A stretch of DNA of 64,000 bases from Jannaschia sp. W003 (GCF_025144335.1 NZ_CP083539.1:1675501-1739500); one strand, 5' to 3'; positions 1-9,672 are shown, numbered from the stretch's first letter. Numbers and translations are program-made. The notes: generated by a model not told the origin, from the sequence alone.

Positions 1-666
1 ATCGCCGCCGCCGCCATCACCGGCGCGGTGTTCTTGCGCGACTACCTCAGCTTCGAGGCGCTCGCCGCCAACCGCGAGGCGCTGATCGGCTTCCGCGACG
101 CCAACTACGCGCTCGCCGCCGCCGCATTCGCCGCCGCCTACGTGGCGATCGTGGCGCTCAGCCTGCCCGGCGCGGCCATCGCCACGCTCACGGGCGGGTT
201 CCTGTTCGGGGTCGTGGCGGGCACGGCCCTTAACGCCGTCTCCGCCACCATCGGCGCGCTGCTGATCTTCCTCGCCGCCAAGCACGGGCTGGGCGACCGG
301 CTGGCCGCGCGCATGGACGCCTCCGACGGCGCCGTGAAGCGCCTCAAGGACGGCATCCGCGAGGACGAGACCTCGTACCTCCTGATCATGCGCCTCGTGC
401 CGGCCGTGCCGTTCTTCGTGGCCAACCTCGTGCCCGCCTTCGTGGGCGTGGGCACGCCCAAGTACGCCTGGACCACCTTCTTCGGCATCCTGCCCGGCTC
501 CCTCGTCTACACCTGGGTCGGCGCCGGCCTCGGCGAGGTCTTCGCCCGCGGCGAGACGCCCGACCTCGGCATCGTGTTCGAGCCGCACATCCTCGGCCCC
601 ATCCTCGGCCTCGCCGCGCTGGCGTTGGTCCCCGTCGCGGTCAAGCACCTCAAGAGTTCCAAATGA
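1..666 (+). CDS. TVP38/TMEM64 (VTT/DedA-like) membrane protein, 5' partial
   Basis: Integral inner-membrane protein of the TVP38/TMEM64 (SNARE-associated, VTT) family, which is thought to act in lipid or ion handling; the substrate here is unknown. The frame is open from the first base, so the true start lies upstream; the GTG at 28 is internal. Hydrophobic segments alternate with the conserved re-entrant motif region ([16 protein letters not shown]), a following small-residue helix, and the conserved stretch [20 protein letters not shown], as expected for the family. The stop overlaps the next start in ATGA (663-666), so translation is probably coupled to the flavoprotein. This TVP38 plus disulfide-oxidoreductase pairing recurs in bacteria. 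Family assignment is confident; the role is not. Confidence 0.88.
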   Translation: MAAAAITGAVFLRDYLSFEALAANREALIGFRDANYALAAAAFAAAYVAIVALSLPGAAIATLTGGFLFGVVAGTALNAVSATIGALLIFLAAKHGLGDRLAARMDASDGAVKRLKDGIREDETSYLLIMRLVPAVPFFVANLVPAFVGVGTPKYAWTTFFGILPGSLVYTWVGAGLGEVFARGETPDLGIVFEPHILGPILGLAALALVPVAVKHLKSSK

Positions 667-2072
667 ACGATCTGAACACGGACGTCCTTGTCATCGGCGC
701 CGGCTCGGGCGGGCTGTCGGTGGCCTACGGGGCCAGCCAGATGGGCGCCGACGTGACCCTGCTCGAAGGGCACCGCATGGGCGGCGACTGCCTGAACTTC
801 GGCTGCGTGCCCTCCAAGGCGCTCTTGGCCGCGGCCAAGCACGCCCATGCCATGCGCACCGGCGGGGCCTTCGGCGTCGCCCCCGTGGAGCCCGAGATCG
901 ACTACGCCGCCGCCAAGCGGCACGTCCACGAGACCATCGCCCGCATCGCCCCCGTCGACAGCCAAGAGCGGTTCGAGGGCCTTGGGGTCCGCGTGATCCG
1001 CGAGATGGGCCGCTTCACCGGCGAGCGCACCGTCGAGGCGGGCGACTGGCGCATCACCGCGCGGCGCATCGTGATCGCCACCGGATCGTCGCCCCTCGTG
1101 CCGCCGATCCCGGGGCTGGTGGACGTGCCGTACCTGACCAACGAGACGCTGTTCGACCTCATGGAGCGGCCCGACCACCTCGTGATCGTCGGCGGCGGCC
1201 CCATCGGCATGGAGATGGCCCAGGCCCACCGCCGCCTCGGCTGCCGCGTCACCGTGATCGAGGGCGAGCGGGCCATGGGCAAGGACGACCCGGAGCTGGC
1301 CGCCGTCGTTCTGGACGCCGTGCGCGGCGAGGGCGTCCAGATCATGGAAGGGGTCAAGGCCGAGCGCGTCTCGGGCGAGGCCGGGGCGATCACTGTGCAC
1401 ACCTCGGGCGGCGACGTCACCGGCACGCACCTCCTGATGGCTGTGGGGCGCAAGGCCAACATCGAGCGATTGAATCTCGATGCGGCGGGCATCGCCCACG
1501 ACCGCACCGTCACCGTGGGCGACGACCTTCGCACCTCGAACCGCCATGTCTACGCGGTGGGCGACGTGGCGGGCCGCCTCCAGTTCACCCACGTCGCCGG
1601 CTACCACGGCGCCACCGTGCTGCGGCCCATCCTGTTCGGCCTGCCCGCCAAGGCCAGGCAGCACCACATCCCCTGGGCAACCTACACCGACCCCGAGCTG
1701 GCGCAGGTCGGCCTGACGGAAGCGGAGGCGCGCGAGCGGCACGGCGACGTGGAGGTGCTTCGCTTCCGCTTCGACGAGAACGACCGCGCCATCGCCGAGC
1801 GGCGCACGGAAGGCCTGATCAAGGTCGTGGTCCACCGCGGCAAGCCGGTGGGTGCGGGCATCGTCGGGCCGCATGCGGGCGAGCTGATCGGGGTCTGGGC
1901 GCTGGCGCTGGCGAACGGCATGAAGGTCGGCGACGTGGCCGGCATGGTCGCGCCCTATCCCACCCTCGGCGAGGTCTCGAAGCGCGCGGCGGGGCAGTAC
2001 TACGTGCCGCGCCTGTTCGAGAGCGAGCTCGTGAAGCGCGCCGTGCGGCTGGTGCAGCGCCACCTGCCCTGA
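663..2072 (+). CDS. FAD-dependent pyridine nucleotide-disulfide oxidoreductase (Lpd/MerA-like)
   Basis: Class I flavoprotein disulfide reductase of 469 residues. An N-terminal FAD motif (VIGAGSGGLSVA) is followed by the redox pair C43/C48 in CLNFGC, a central NAD(P)H motif (VIVGGGPIGMEMA), a second FAD contact (HVYAVGDVAG) and a C-terminal dimerisation domain. At the site where dihydrolipoamide dehydrogenases carry the His-Pro-Thr of the His/Glu dyad, this protein has Tyr-Pro-Thr (APYPTLGE), which is closer to mercuric reductase-like members. The vicinal C-terminal cysteines of MerA are absent, as is an N-terminal metal-binding domain, so it is neither a standard Lpd nor a typical MerA. It overlaps the upstream TVP38 gene by 4 bases. 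Substrate unknown. Confidence 0.88.
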   Translation: MNDLNTDVLVIGAGSGGLSVAYGASQMGADVTLLEGHRMGGDCLNFGCVPSKALLAAAKHAHAMRTGGAFGVAPVEPEIDYAAAKRHVHETIARIAPVDSQERFEGLGVRVIREMGRFTGERTVEAGDWRITARRIVIATGSSPLVPPIPGLVDVPYLTNETLFDLMERPDHLVIVGGGPIGMEMAQAHRRLGCRVTVIEGERAMGKDDPELAAVVLDAVRGEGVQIMEGVKAERVSGEAGAITVHTSGGDVTGTHLLMAVGRKANIERLNLDAAGIAHDRTVTVGDDLRTSNRHVYAVGDVAGRLQFTHVAGYHGATVLRPILFGLPAKARQHHIPWATYTDPELAQVGLTEAEARERHGDVEVLRFRFDENDRAIAERRTEGLIKVVVHRGKPVGAGIVGPHAGELIGVWALALANGMKVGDVAGMVAPYPTLGEVSKRAAGQYYVPRLFESELVKRAVRLVQRHLP

Positions 2073-2162
2073 GCCCCGGAGGGAACCCCGCCCGCCTCCC
2101 GCGCCTTGACCCTCCGGTGGGGCGCGGGCGACGCTCCGCGCGACCTCAACCGCGGCGGCCCC

Positions 2163-3560
2163 ATGTTCTCCAGCCTCTCCGGGCGCTTCCTCGTCCTCAC
2201 GATCCTCTTCGTCATGCTGGCCGAGGTGCTGATCTTCGTGCCGTCGATCGCGCGGTTCCGCCTCGACTACCTTACCGAACGCATGGAGCGCGCGCAGATC
2301 GCCTCGCTCGCCCTGCTCGGCACCGGGGGCATGGTGGACCCCGAGCTGGAGCACGAGCTGCTGCAGAACGCGGGCGTACTCAACGTCGTGCTGCGCCGCG
2401 ACGAGCTGCGCCAGCTCGTCCTCTCCTCGGAGATGCCCGCCGCGGTCTCGCGCACCGTCGACCTGCGCGACGTCTCGACGCTGTCCCTGATGGGCGAGGC
2501 GCTGGCGCGCTTCGTTGATCCCGGCCCGGATGTGATCCGGGTGATCGGCGAGCCGGCCTTGGGCGGCGGGCTCCAGATCGAGATCGCCCTCGACACCCGG
2601 CCCCTCCACCGGGCGATGCTGGACTACGGGCTCAACATCCTCGTGCTCTCGGCCGCGATCTCGGCGATCACCGCCGCCTTCCTGTTCCTCGCGGTGCGCA
2701 GCCTGATGGTGCTGCCGATCAAGCGGCTGGTGGCGCAGATGAACCGCTACGCCGCCGCCCCCGAGGACGCGCGCCGCATGATCGAGCCCACCTCGCGCAT
2801 CCGCGAGCTGCACGAGGCCGAGACCTCCCTGCGCGACCTCGAGCAGCAGCTCTCGCAGTCGCTGCGCCAGAAGGAGCGGCTGGCGCAACTGGGCGCCGCC
2901 GTCGCGAAGATCGCCCACGACCTGCGCAACATCCTCACCACCGCCACGCTGCTCGGCGACCGGCTGGAGCGGGTCGAGGATCCCACCGTGAAGCGCGTGG
3001 CCCCGAAGCTCGTCGCCTCGCTGGCCCGTGCCGCCAGCCTGACCGAAGGCACGCTCGCCTTCGGCCGCGCCGAGGAGGCCTCGCCCCGCCTGGAGCCGGT
3101 CCCTGCGCTGCCCTTCCTGCGCGAGGTCTGCGAGGCCGAGGCGCTGGCGGTGCGCGAGGGGCAGGGGATCCGCATCGAGGCCGAGGCGCCGCCGCAGCTC
3201 ACCGTGCGCGCCGACCGCGAGCAGCTCTACCGCGTGGTCGGCAACCTCGTGCGCAACGCGCGCCAGGCGATGCAGGCGGCGGGGCGGGGCGGGACCATCC
3301 GCGCGGTGGCCGCCGAAACGCCCCGGGCCTGGGTGATCGAGGTCCGCGACGACGGGCCGGGCCTGCCGCCCAAGGCGCGCGAGAACCTGTTCGAGGCGTT
3401 CCGGGGCGGGGTGCGCAAGGGCGGCACGGGCCTCGGCCTTCCCATCGCCGCCGAGCTGGTGCGCGGCCACGGCGGCACGCTGGAGCTGGCTCGCACGGGG
3501 CCCGAGGGCACCGTGTTCCGCGTGACCCTGCCGCGCGGCGAGACGGCGCTGGGCGTCTGA
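2163..3560 (+). CDS. Sensor histidine kinase, membrane-bound, no adjacent response regulator
   Basis: Two-component histidine kinase of 465 residues. An N-terminal membrane helix (SGRFLVLTILFVMLAEVLIF) precedes a periplasmic sensor region of about 130 residues, a second membrane helix near residues 155-180, a HAMP-like linker, a short coiled coil, the H box (HDLRN, His252) and an HATPase_c domain with an N box (NLVRNARQAM), G1 (DDGPGLP) and G2 (GGTGLGLPIA near 420). I chose the ATG at 2163 because it leads directly into the signal-anchor helix; an upstream in-frame TTG at 2106 would add an unlikely extension. No receiver-domain protein is encoded nearby, so the partner is unknown. It lies 90 bases after the flavoprotein and may be cotranscribed. 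Confidence 0.9.
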   Translation: MFSSLSGRFLVLTILFVMLAEVLIFVPSIARFRLDYLTERMERAQIASLALLGTGGMVDPELEHELLQNAGVLNVVLRRDELRQLVLSSEMPAAVSRTVDLRDVSTLSLMGEALARFVDPGPDVIRVIGEPALGGGLQIEIALDTRPLHRAMLDYGLNILVLSAAISAITAAFLFLAVRSLMVLPIKRLVAQMNRYAAAPEDARRMIEPTSRIRELHEAETSLRDLEQQLSQSLRQKERLAQLGAAVAKIAHDLRNILTTATLLGDRLERVEDPTVKRVAPKLVASLARAASLTEGTLAFGRAEEASPRLEPVPALPFLREVCEAEALAVREGQGIRIEAEAPPQLTVRADREQLYRVVGNLVRNARQAMQAAGRGGTIRAVAAETPRAWVIEVRDDGPGLPPKARENLFEAFRGGVRKGGTGLGLPIAAELVRGHGGTLELARTGPEGTVFRVTLPRGETALGV

Positions 3561-3572
3561 CGATTTTCCCGC

Positions 3573-3593
3573 CCGGGGGCCTTGCGCCCCCGG
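3573..3593 (+). terminator. GC hairpin after the histidine kinase
   Basis: An 8-bp perfect stem (3573-3580 with 3586-3593) and a 5-base loop lie 12 bases after the kinase stop. There is no T-tract, so this is a hairpin-only terminator candidate. Its 3' half overlaps the proposed -35 element of the tRNA gene. Confidence 0.4.
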
Positions 3594-3610
3594 CGCGCCC
3601 CGCGTATCCG
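3582..3610 (+). promoter_or_regulatory. Candidate promoter of tRNA-Arg
   Basis: TTGCGC (3582-3587) and TATCCG (3605-3610) are separated by 17 bases and end 8 bases before the mature tRNA 5' end. The spacing fits a housekeeping sigma-70 promoter. The -10 is only a partial match, so this is an inference from position and spacing. Confidence 0.4.
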
Positions 3611-3618
3611 GGCCGCGT

Positions 3619-3695
3619 GCGCTGGTAGCTCAGTTGGATAGAGTACTTGACTACGAATCAAGGGGTCGGGGGTTCGAATCCTCCCCAGCGCGCCA
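3619..3695 (+). tRNA. tRNA-Arg (anticodon ACG)
   Basis: A 77-base tRNA with encoded CCA. The acceptor stem GCGCTGG (3619-3625) pairs with CCAGCGC (3685-3691), followed by discriminator G and CCA (3693-3695). The D arm is TAGCTCAGTTGGATAGAG and the T arm contains GGTTCGAATCC. The anticodon stem CTTGA/TCAAG flanks the loop CTACGAA with ACG at 3653-3655, which reads CGN arginine codons after A-to-I editing. Confidence 0.97.
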
Positions 3696-3790
3696 CTCCC
3701 CTCATCTGAAGTTCCGCCGCGGGTGCGCCCCGCGCGACTGATGCCGCGTGGGCGTTCCGGCCCGCCAGCGCGATGTCGCACGGCTCGGCC

Positions 3791-3814
3791 GACGGGGGGC
3801 TGACGCCCCCCGTC
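3791..3814 (-). terminator. Hairpin downstream of the DEAD-box helicase
   Basis: A 10-bp perfect inverted repeat (3791-3800 with 3805-3814, loop TGAC) starts two bases after the helicase stop on the minus strand. No U-tract follows. Its position between convergent transcription units suggests termination. Confidence 0.5.
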
Positions 3815-3816
3815 GC

Positions 3817-5526
3817 TCACCCCTCGCGCTTGCCCTTCGGGCGCGCGAACCCGCCGGGCTTCGGGCCCTTGCGGTGGGGCTTCCCGCCCTTCGGACCGCC
3901 CGCCTTCGGACGCGGGCCCCCCGCGGGCTTGCCGCCGTCGCCGCCGCCGGGCTTGCCGCGCGGCGCCTGGGCCGGGGGCGCTTCGGAGGGCTGGATCGAC
4001 AGGCCGTCGCCGAGCGTGCCCGCGGCGTTGCGCTCGAAGGCGTCGGCGGCGTCCTCGCGCACCTGGACCCAAGAGGCGCGGGGGCCGATGCGGATCGCGC
4101 CCACGTCGGCGCCGGTCACGCCGCCCGCCTTGCAGGCCTTGGCGAGGATGCGCTTGGGCTCCAGCCCCGCGTCGCGGCCCGCGTCGATCTCGAACCAGCG
4201 CGCCGGCCCGAAGTCGGCGGCCTGCCGCGGCGCGGCGGCGACCACCTCGGAGATGTCCTCGGGCGCCGAGAGGCGCTCGGCGCGCTGGCGCAGGACGAAG
4301 CGGGCGAGCTGCTCGGGCGAGAAGCGCGCGGCCAGCTCCGCGGCGGCCTCGGCGTCGATGCCCTCCTCGTCCCACCAGGCGGGATCGGCCAGGAGACGCT
4401 CGCGGTCGGCCTCGCGCACCGCGTCCGCGGAAGGCGCCGGCATCCACTCCGCCTCAAGCTTGGCCCAGCCCAGCAGCCGCTGCGCCTTGCGACGGGCGGC
4501 GGGCGGCACGATCAGCACCGCGGCGCCCTTGCGCCCCGCGCGCCCCGTGCGCCCCGAGCGGTGCAGCAGCGTGTCCGAGCCGGTGGGCAGCTCGGCGTGG
4601 ATCACGAGATCGAGCCCGGGCAGGTCGATGCCCCGCGCCGCCACGTCCGTCGCCACGCAGACCCGCGCGCGCCCGTCGCGCATCGCCTGCAGCGCATGGC
4701 TGCGCTCGGCCTGCGACAGCTCGCCCGACAGGGCCACCACCGGGAAGCCCCGGTTCTGGAGCCGGGCCGATAGCCGGCCCACGGTGGCGCGGGTGTTGCA
4801 GAACACGATCGCGCCCGTCGCGTCGTGGAGACGCAGCGTGTTGATGATGGCGCCCTCCACCTCGCCGGGCCGCACCTCGTGGGCGCGGTAGGCGATGTCC
4901 GCGTGCTGGCGCTCGGCGGCGCGCACCGAGATGCGCCGCGCGTCGCGCTGGTAGCTCTCGGCGAGCCCCGCGATGGCGGGCGGCACGGTGGCCGAGAACA
5001 TCAGCGTGCGGCGCCCCTCGGGGCACTGGCCGAGGATGAACTCCAGGTCCTCGCGGAAGCCGAGGTCCAGCATCTCGTCGGCCTCGTCGAGCACCACGGC
5101 GCGCACCGCGGACAGGTCGATCGTGCCGCGCCCGATGTGGTCGCGCAGGCGGCCCGGCGTGGCGACCACGACGTGGGCGCCGCGGGCGAGCGCCCGACGC
5201 TCGTCGCGCATGTCCATGCCGCCCACGGTGGAGGCCAGCACCGCCCCCGCATAGAGCCAGGCCAGCTCGCGCTTCACCTGCATCGCCAACTCGCGCGTGG
5301 GCGCGACCACGAGGGCGAGCGGGGCGCCCGCCGCGTCCCACGTCTCGGCGTCGCCCAGCAGGGTGGGGGCGATTGCGAGGCCGAAACCGAGGGTCTTGCC
5401 CGATCCGGTCTGCGCCGAGACCAGGAGGTCCGCGCCCTCGAGGGCGGGGTCGGTCACGGCCTCCTGCACGGGGGTCAGCGTGTCGTAGCCGCGCTCGGCG
5501 AGGGCGTCCGCGAGGATGCGTTTCAT
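3817..5526 (-). CDS. DEAD-box ATP-dependent RNA helicase with DbpA-type C-terminal RNA-binding domain
   Basis: RNA helicase of 569 residues in the DeaD/CsdA-DbpA group, expected in ribosome assembly and cold-related RNA remodelling. Core motifs run in order: Q motif (YDTLTPVQ), Walker A AQTGSGKT (residues 38-45), PTRELAMQ, VLDEADEMLDLGF, the SAT motif (MFSATVP), VATDVAARGIDLPGLD and HRSGRTGRAGRKG. A DbpA-like RNA-binding fold follows around residues 450-520, then a basic, Gly/Pro/Lys-rich disordered tail. I start it at the ATG at 5526, which has GGAAGGA about ten bases upstream and begins MKRILADALAERGYDTLTPVQ; a longer frame adds only 12 unconserved residues. It may be expressed with prs upstream or from its own leader at 5527-5659. 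Confidence 0.93.
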   Translation of the reverse strand: MKRILADALAERGYDTLTPVQEAVTDPALEGADLLVSAQTGSGKTLGFGLAIAPTLLGDAETWDAAGAPLALVVAPTRELAMQVKRELAWLYAGAVLASTVGGMDMRDERRALARGAHVVVATPGRLRDHIGRGTIDLSAVRAVVLDEADEMLDLGFREDLEFILGQCPEGRRTLMFSATVPPAIAGLAESYQRDARRISVRAAERQHADIAYRAHEVRPGEVEGAIINTLRLHDATGAIVFCNTRATVGRLSARLQNRGFPVVALSGELSQAERSHALQAMRDGRARVCVATDVAARGIDLPGLDLVIHAELPTGSDTLLHRSGRTGRAGRKGAAVLIVPPAARRKAQRLLGWAKLEAEWMPAPSADAVREADRERLLADPAWWDEEGIDAEAAAELAARFSPEQLARFVLRQRAERLSAPEDISEVVAAAPRQAADFGPARWFEIDAGRDAGLEPKRILAKACKAGGVTGADVGAIRIGPRASWVQVREDAADAFERNAAGTLGDGLSIQPSEAPPAQAPRGKPGGGDGGKPAGGPRPKAGGPKGGKPHRKGPKPGGFARPKGKREG

Positions 5527-5580
5527 GGCGAGGGGTCCTTCCGACGGGCCCGCGGCGGGCAAGGCGCGCCCGCTACGCGG

Positions 5581-5592
5581 TTCCCGCGGGAA
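5581..5592. repeat. 12-bp palindrome in the helicase leader
   Basis: TTCCCGCGGGAA is a perfect palindrome 55-66 bases upstream of the helicase start. A TATACA (-10-like) sequence on the minus strand lies next to it at about 5594-5599, so it could sit in the promoter region. No regulator can be assigned. Confidence 0.3.
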
Positions 5593-5609
5593 TGTATAGG
5601 TCCGCCGCC

Positions 5610-5632
5610 GCGGCGGGGCGCCCCCCCGCCGC
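5610..5632 (-). terminator. Hairpin downstream of prs
   Basis: A 9-bp GC stem (5610-5618 with 5624-5632, loop CGCCC) lies 28 bases beyond the prs stop on the minus strand. It lacks a U-tract and is a candidate terminator or attenuating structure before the helicase gene. Confidence 0.4.
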
Positions 5633-5659
5633 GCGACCCGCGTCCCGTCCCCCCCGCGG

Positions 5660-6694
<1,035 letters not shown>

Positions 6695-6770
6695 CGCGCG
6701 TCTCCGAGTCGGGTTTGCGCCGGGCCTACCACCGCGGTAGCGGTGCGGCAAACCCGCAGGAAGGCGCTCC

Positions 6771-7370
6771 ATGACCGCGATCGACTACTTCTTCACCCCG
6801 CTCTCGCCCTTCACCTACCTCGCGGGCACCCGCCTCGAGGAGATCGCCGCCGAGACCGGCGCCGAAATTCGCTACCGCCCGCTCGACGTGGTGCAGCTGT
6901 TCGGCCGCACCGGCGGCACGCCCCCGAAGGACCGCCACCCGGCCCGCCAGGCCTACCGCCTGCAGGAGATGCGGCGCCTCGGCGCCAAGCTCGGGCTGCC
7001 GATCAACCTCAAGCCCGCGCACTGGCCCACCAACCCCGCGCCGGCGGCCTTCGCGATCATCGGCGCCCAGCGCGCCGGCGGCGGCGGCGACCTCGGGGCG
7101 CTGGCCCACGGTCTGGCCCGCGCCTGCTGGGCCGAGGAGCGCGACATCGCCGACGACGGCGTGATCCGCGAGGTGCTGGAGCGGAGCGGCTTCGACGGCG
7201 CGCTGGCGGACGTCGGCATGCTGGAGGCGGCCGAGGAGTACGGCCGCAACCTCGAGGACGCCGTGGCCGCCAACGTGTTCGGCGCGCCCTTTTACGTGGT
7301 GGGCGAGGAGGTGTTCTGGGGGCAGGACCGGCTGGAGGACCTGCGCCTGCACCTGAAGGGCGAGATTTGA
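6771..7370 (+). CDS. 2-hydroxychromene-2-carboxylate isomerase family (DsbA-fold) protein
   Basis: A 199-residue thioredoxin/DsbA-fold protein of the HCCA isomerase/kappa GST group, which uses glutathione for isomerisation in aromatic catabolism. The N-terminal [11 protein letters not shown] places Ser12 where family members activate glutathione, and no CxxC is present. The helical insertion and the C-terminal [20 protein letters not shown], with its cis-Pro region, match the family. There is no aromatic-ring pathway nearby, so the natural substrate is uncertain. It overlaps the following hydrolase in TTGA (7367-7370), which suggests coupled translation. Confidence 0.87.
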   Translation: MTAIDYFFTPLSPFTYLAGTRLEEIAAETGAEIRYRPLDVVQLFGRTGGTPPKDRHPARQAYRLQEMRRLGAKLGLPINLKPAHWPTNPAPAAFAIIGAQRAGGGGDLGALAHGLARACWAEERDIADDGVIREVLERSGFDGALADVGMLEAAEEYGRNLEDAVAANVFGAPFYVVGEEVFWGQDRLEDLRLHLKGEI

Positions 7371-8089
7371 GCACCGGGGACGCCGTCCCGGTCCTCGCGC
7401 TCCACTGCCTGCTGGCCTCGGGCGCCGCGTGGCGCCCCCTCGCCGCCCGTCTGGCGCGCCCGCTCGTGCGGGTGGACCTGCCGGGGCACGGCGCGGCGCC
7501 CGACGCGGCGGGCGACCTCATGGCGCAGAGTGTGGCCCACGCTCTCGCCCACGCGCCCGAGGGTCCGATCGACTTCGTCGGCCACAGCTTCGGCGCCTGC
7601 GTGGCGCTGCGGATCATGGCCGATCATCCGGGGCGCATCCGCCGCGCCGTCTTGGTCGAGCCGGTGCTGTTCGCCGCCGCCCCCGAGCCGGAGCGCGGCC
7701 TCGGTCACGACCCGGACGCGGTGCACGCGGCGCTCGCGCGGGGGGACCGGGCCGGGGCGCTGCGGAGCTTCCACGGCGACTGGGGCGGCGGGCCATTGAA
7801 TGCGATGCCCGCCGCATCCCGCGCCTACATGGAGGCGCGCATGCCGCTCTTCGCCGCCACGGTCCCGGCGCTGCTTCACGACGACGGCGCCGTCCTCGCC
7901 CGCCTGCCGGACCGCCCCGTCGCGCTGGTGCGCGGCGACTGCTCGCCCGCCGTGATGAAGCACATCCTGGACGGCCTCGCCGCGCGCATGCCCCGTGCGG
8001 AGACGCAGGTAATCGAGGGCGCCGGCCACATGATCCCCTTCACCCACCCCGAGGCGCTGGGGCAGGTGGTGGAGCGGACGCTGGGTTAG
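7367..8089 (+). CDS. Alpha/beta hydrolase
   Basis: A cytosolic alpha/beta-hydrolase of 240 residues. The nucleophile elbow is VGHSFGA (Ser74). A C-terminal His lies in GAGHMIPFTHPE, and an acid residue probably comes from the ALVRGDCS strand end. The oxyanion region is near LHCLLASGAAW. The start is a TTG at 7367 that overlaps the previous stop (TTGA); no ATG or GTG fits the N-terminal strand, so this rare start is inferred from the fold and the overlap. The substrate is not predictable. Pairing with the DsbA-fold isomerase suggests handling of a small carbonyl or ester compound, but this is an inference. Confidence 0.82.
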   Translation: MSTGDAVPVLALHCLLASGAAWRPLAARLARPLVRVDLPGHGAAPDAAGDLMAQSVAHALAHAPEGPIDFVGHSFGACVALRIMADHPGRIRRAVLVEPVLFAAAPEPERGLGHDPDAVHAALARGDRAGALRSFHGDWGGGPLNAMPAASRAYMEARMPLFAATVPALLHDDGAVLARLPDRPVALVRGDCSPAVMKHILDGLAARMPRAETQVIEGAGHMIPFTHPEALGQVVERTLG

Positions 8090-8091
8090 GG

Positions 8092-8191
8092 CGCTCCGGC
8101 CTCGCGCCGGGGCCTCGTGTCGCATGCGCTTGCCCCTGTTGCCGGTCGGAGCGCCGGCAGTCGGCGGAGGCCCCGGCGCGAGGCCGGGGCG
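8092..8191. repeat. Family A intergenic repeat, inverted pair (copy 1)
   Basis: The left arm (8092-8117, CCGGCCTCGCGCCGGGGCC core) and the right arm (8166-8191, GGCCCCGGCGCGAGGCCGGG core) are inverted copies about 48 bases apart, filling the gap between the convergent hydrolase and substrate-binding protein genes. Each arm is itself an imperfect palindrome. Four more pairs occur in the window. Confidence 0.85.
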
Positions 8192-8217
8192 TGCCGCTTA
8201 CTCACCCCAGCGTGGCA

Positions 8218-9672
8218 TCACTCCCGCCAGCGCACCCCCGTCAGGTCGTTGGCCTGCGTGGGCGCGTTCTCCCACAGCCCTTCGATGCGCGCGTCCGCCA
8301 CCCCGGTCTTGGCGAGCTGGAAGAGATACGCGTTCACGTCGTCGGCGGCGATCATCTCCTGCGCGCGCTGGTTCAGGGCCGAGCGGGTCTCGGGCGAGGT
8401 GGTGGTGGCCAGCTCCTCGATCAGCGCCTGGAACTCGGGGTTGTCGTAGCCGAAGTAGTAGTCCGGCCGGGCGTAGATGTTGATGTCGGCCGGCTCGGTG
8501 TGGCTGACGATGGTCAGGTCGAAGTCGCGGCCCTTGAACACCTGCTCCAGCCACTGCGCCCATTCGAGGTTCTGCATCTCTGTCTCGATCCCGACGTCCC
8601 GCAGTTGGCTTGCGATGATCTCGCCGCCGCGCCGGGCATAGGAGGGCGGCGGCAGCATCAGCCGCAGGGGGCGCCCGTCGTAGCCCGATTCCGCGAGCTT
8701 GGCCTTCGCCATCTCGGGGTCGAAGGCGCTCTCGGCCGTCAGGTCCACGTAGTCGGGGTTGTGGGGCGCGAAGTGGGTGCCGATGGGCGTGCCGTAGCCG
8801 AACATCGCGCCGTCGATGATGGCCTGCCGGTCGATGGCGTGGGTGATCGCGGCGCGCAAGTTTGCGTCCACCGTGTCGTTGTTCATGCCGAGGATCGTCT
8901 CGCCTTCGGTCGACCCCACGATCACCGAGAAGCGCGGATCGGCCTCGAACTGCGACAGGGTCTCGGGCGCGGGGAAGTTCGGGAACGCGTCCACGTCGCC
9001 GGCCTGCATCGCGGCGAAGGCGGCGTTGGGGTCGGAGATGAATTTGAACGTCGCCGTCTCCAGCGCCGGGGCCTCGCCCCAGTAGTCCGGGTTGCGCTCC
9101 AGCTCCACGCGGTCGCCCTGCACCCAGTCCCGGAACCGGAACGGGCCGGTGCCCACGGGGTTCGTGGCGTTGGCCTCCGCGCTCTCGGGCGCCACGATCA
9201 CGGCGTCGCCCCAGGCGAGGTTGAAGGGCAGGTTACCGTTCGGCGCGGCGAGGGTGATGCGGACCGTGGCGGAGTCCACGGCCTCGACGCTCTCGATGCC
9301 GTCGAACAGGGCCTTCTGGGCGTTCACGGAGTCCTCGGCGCGGGCGCGGTCCATCGAGAACACCACGTCCTCGGCGTCCATCGCGGTGCCGTCGTGGAAG
9401 GTGACGCCTTCGCGGAGCTTGAAGGTCCAGACGAGGCCGTCCTCCGATGTCTCCCAGCTCTCGGCCAGCGCGGGCTGCACCGAGCCGTCGGGGCCGAAGC
9501 GGGTGAGGCCCTCGAAGACGTTGGCGTAGACCACCTCGTCGATCGCGGCGGCGGCGCCGGCGGTGGGGTCGAGGTTGGGGGGCTCGAGCACCATGCCGAG
9601 GGTGATGTCGGTCTGCTGGGCGAGCGCGGTGGTGGCGGTCAGGGCGAAGGCTGCGGCGAGACGGATGAGCAT
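8218..9672 (-). CDS. ABC transporter substrate-binding protein, family 5 (peptide/opine type)
   Basis: Periplasmic extracytoplasmic binding protein of 484 residues with a cleavable signal peptide (MLIRLAAAFALTATTALAQ). It has the SBP_bac_5 signatures: a front segment ending LEPPNLDPTAG, ALAESWETSEDGLVWTFKLR, VTFHDGTAMDAEDVVFSMDR, and NPVGTGPFRFRDW. Relatives bind oligopeptides, nickel complexes, glutathione or opines; the ligand cannot be read from sequence. No permease or ATPase genes adjoin it, so it must borrow components encoded elsewhere or be a stranded receptor gene. The stop is followed by family A repeat copy 1, and copy 2 lies upstream. Confidence 0.92.
   Translation of the reverse strand: MLIRLAAAFALTATTALAQQTDITLGMVLEPPNLDPTAGAAAAIDEVVYANVFEGLTRFGPDGSVQPALAESWETSEDGLVWTFKLREGVTFHDGTAMDAEDVVFSMDRARAEDSVNAQKALFDGIESVEAVDSATVRITLAAPNGNLPFNLAWGDAVIVAPESAEANATNPVGTGPFRFRDWVQGDRVELERNPDYWGEAPALETATFKFISDPNAAFAAMQAGDVDAFPNFPAPETLSQFEADPRFSVIVGSTEGETILGMNNDTVDANLRAAITHAIDRQAIIDGAMFGYGTPIGTHFAPHNPDYVDLTAESAFDPEMAKAKLAESGYDGRPLRLMLPPPSYARRGGEIIASQLRDVGIETEMQNLEWAQWLEQVFKGRDFDLTIVSHTEPADINIYARPDYYFGYDNPEFQALIEELATTTSPETRSALNQRAQEMIAADDVNAYLFQLAKTGVADARIEGLWENAPTQANDLTGVRWRE

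Noticed and set aside
663..2072. Dihydrolipoamide dehydrogenase or mercuric reductase
   Set aside because: The His dyad of the former and the C-terminal cysteine pair of the latter are missing, and no 2-oxoacid dehydrogenase or mer genes adjoin it.
507..3470. Very long minus-strand open frame opposite the flavoprotein and histidine kinase
   Set aside because: It is rich in His, Arg, Gly and Ala with no family motif, as expected for the antisense frame of high-GC genes. The plus-strand genes have complete catalytic motifs.
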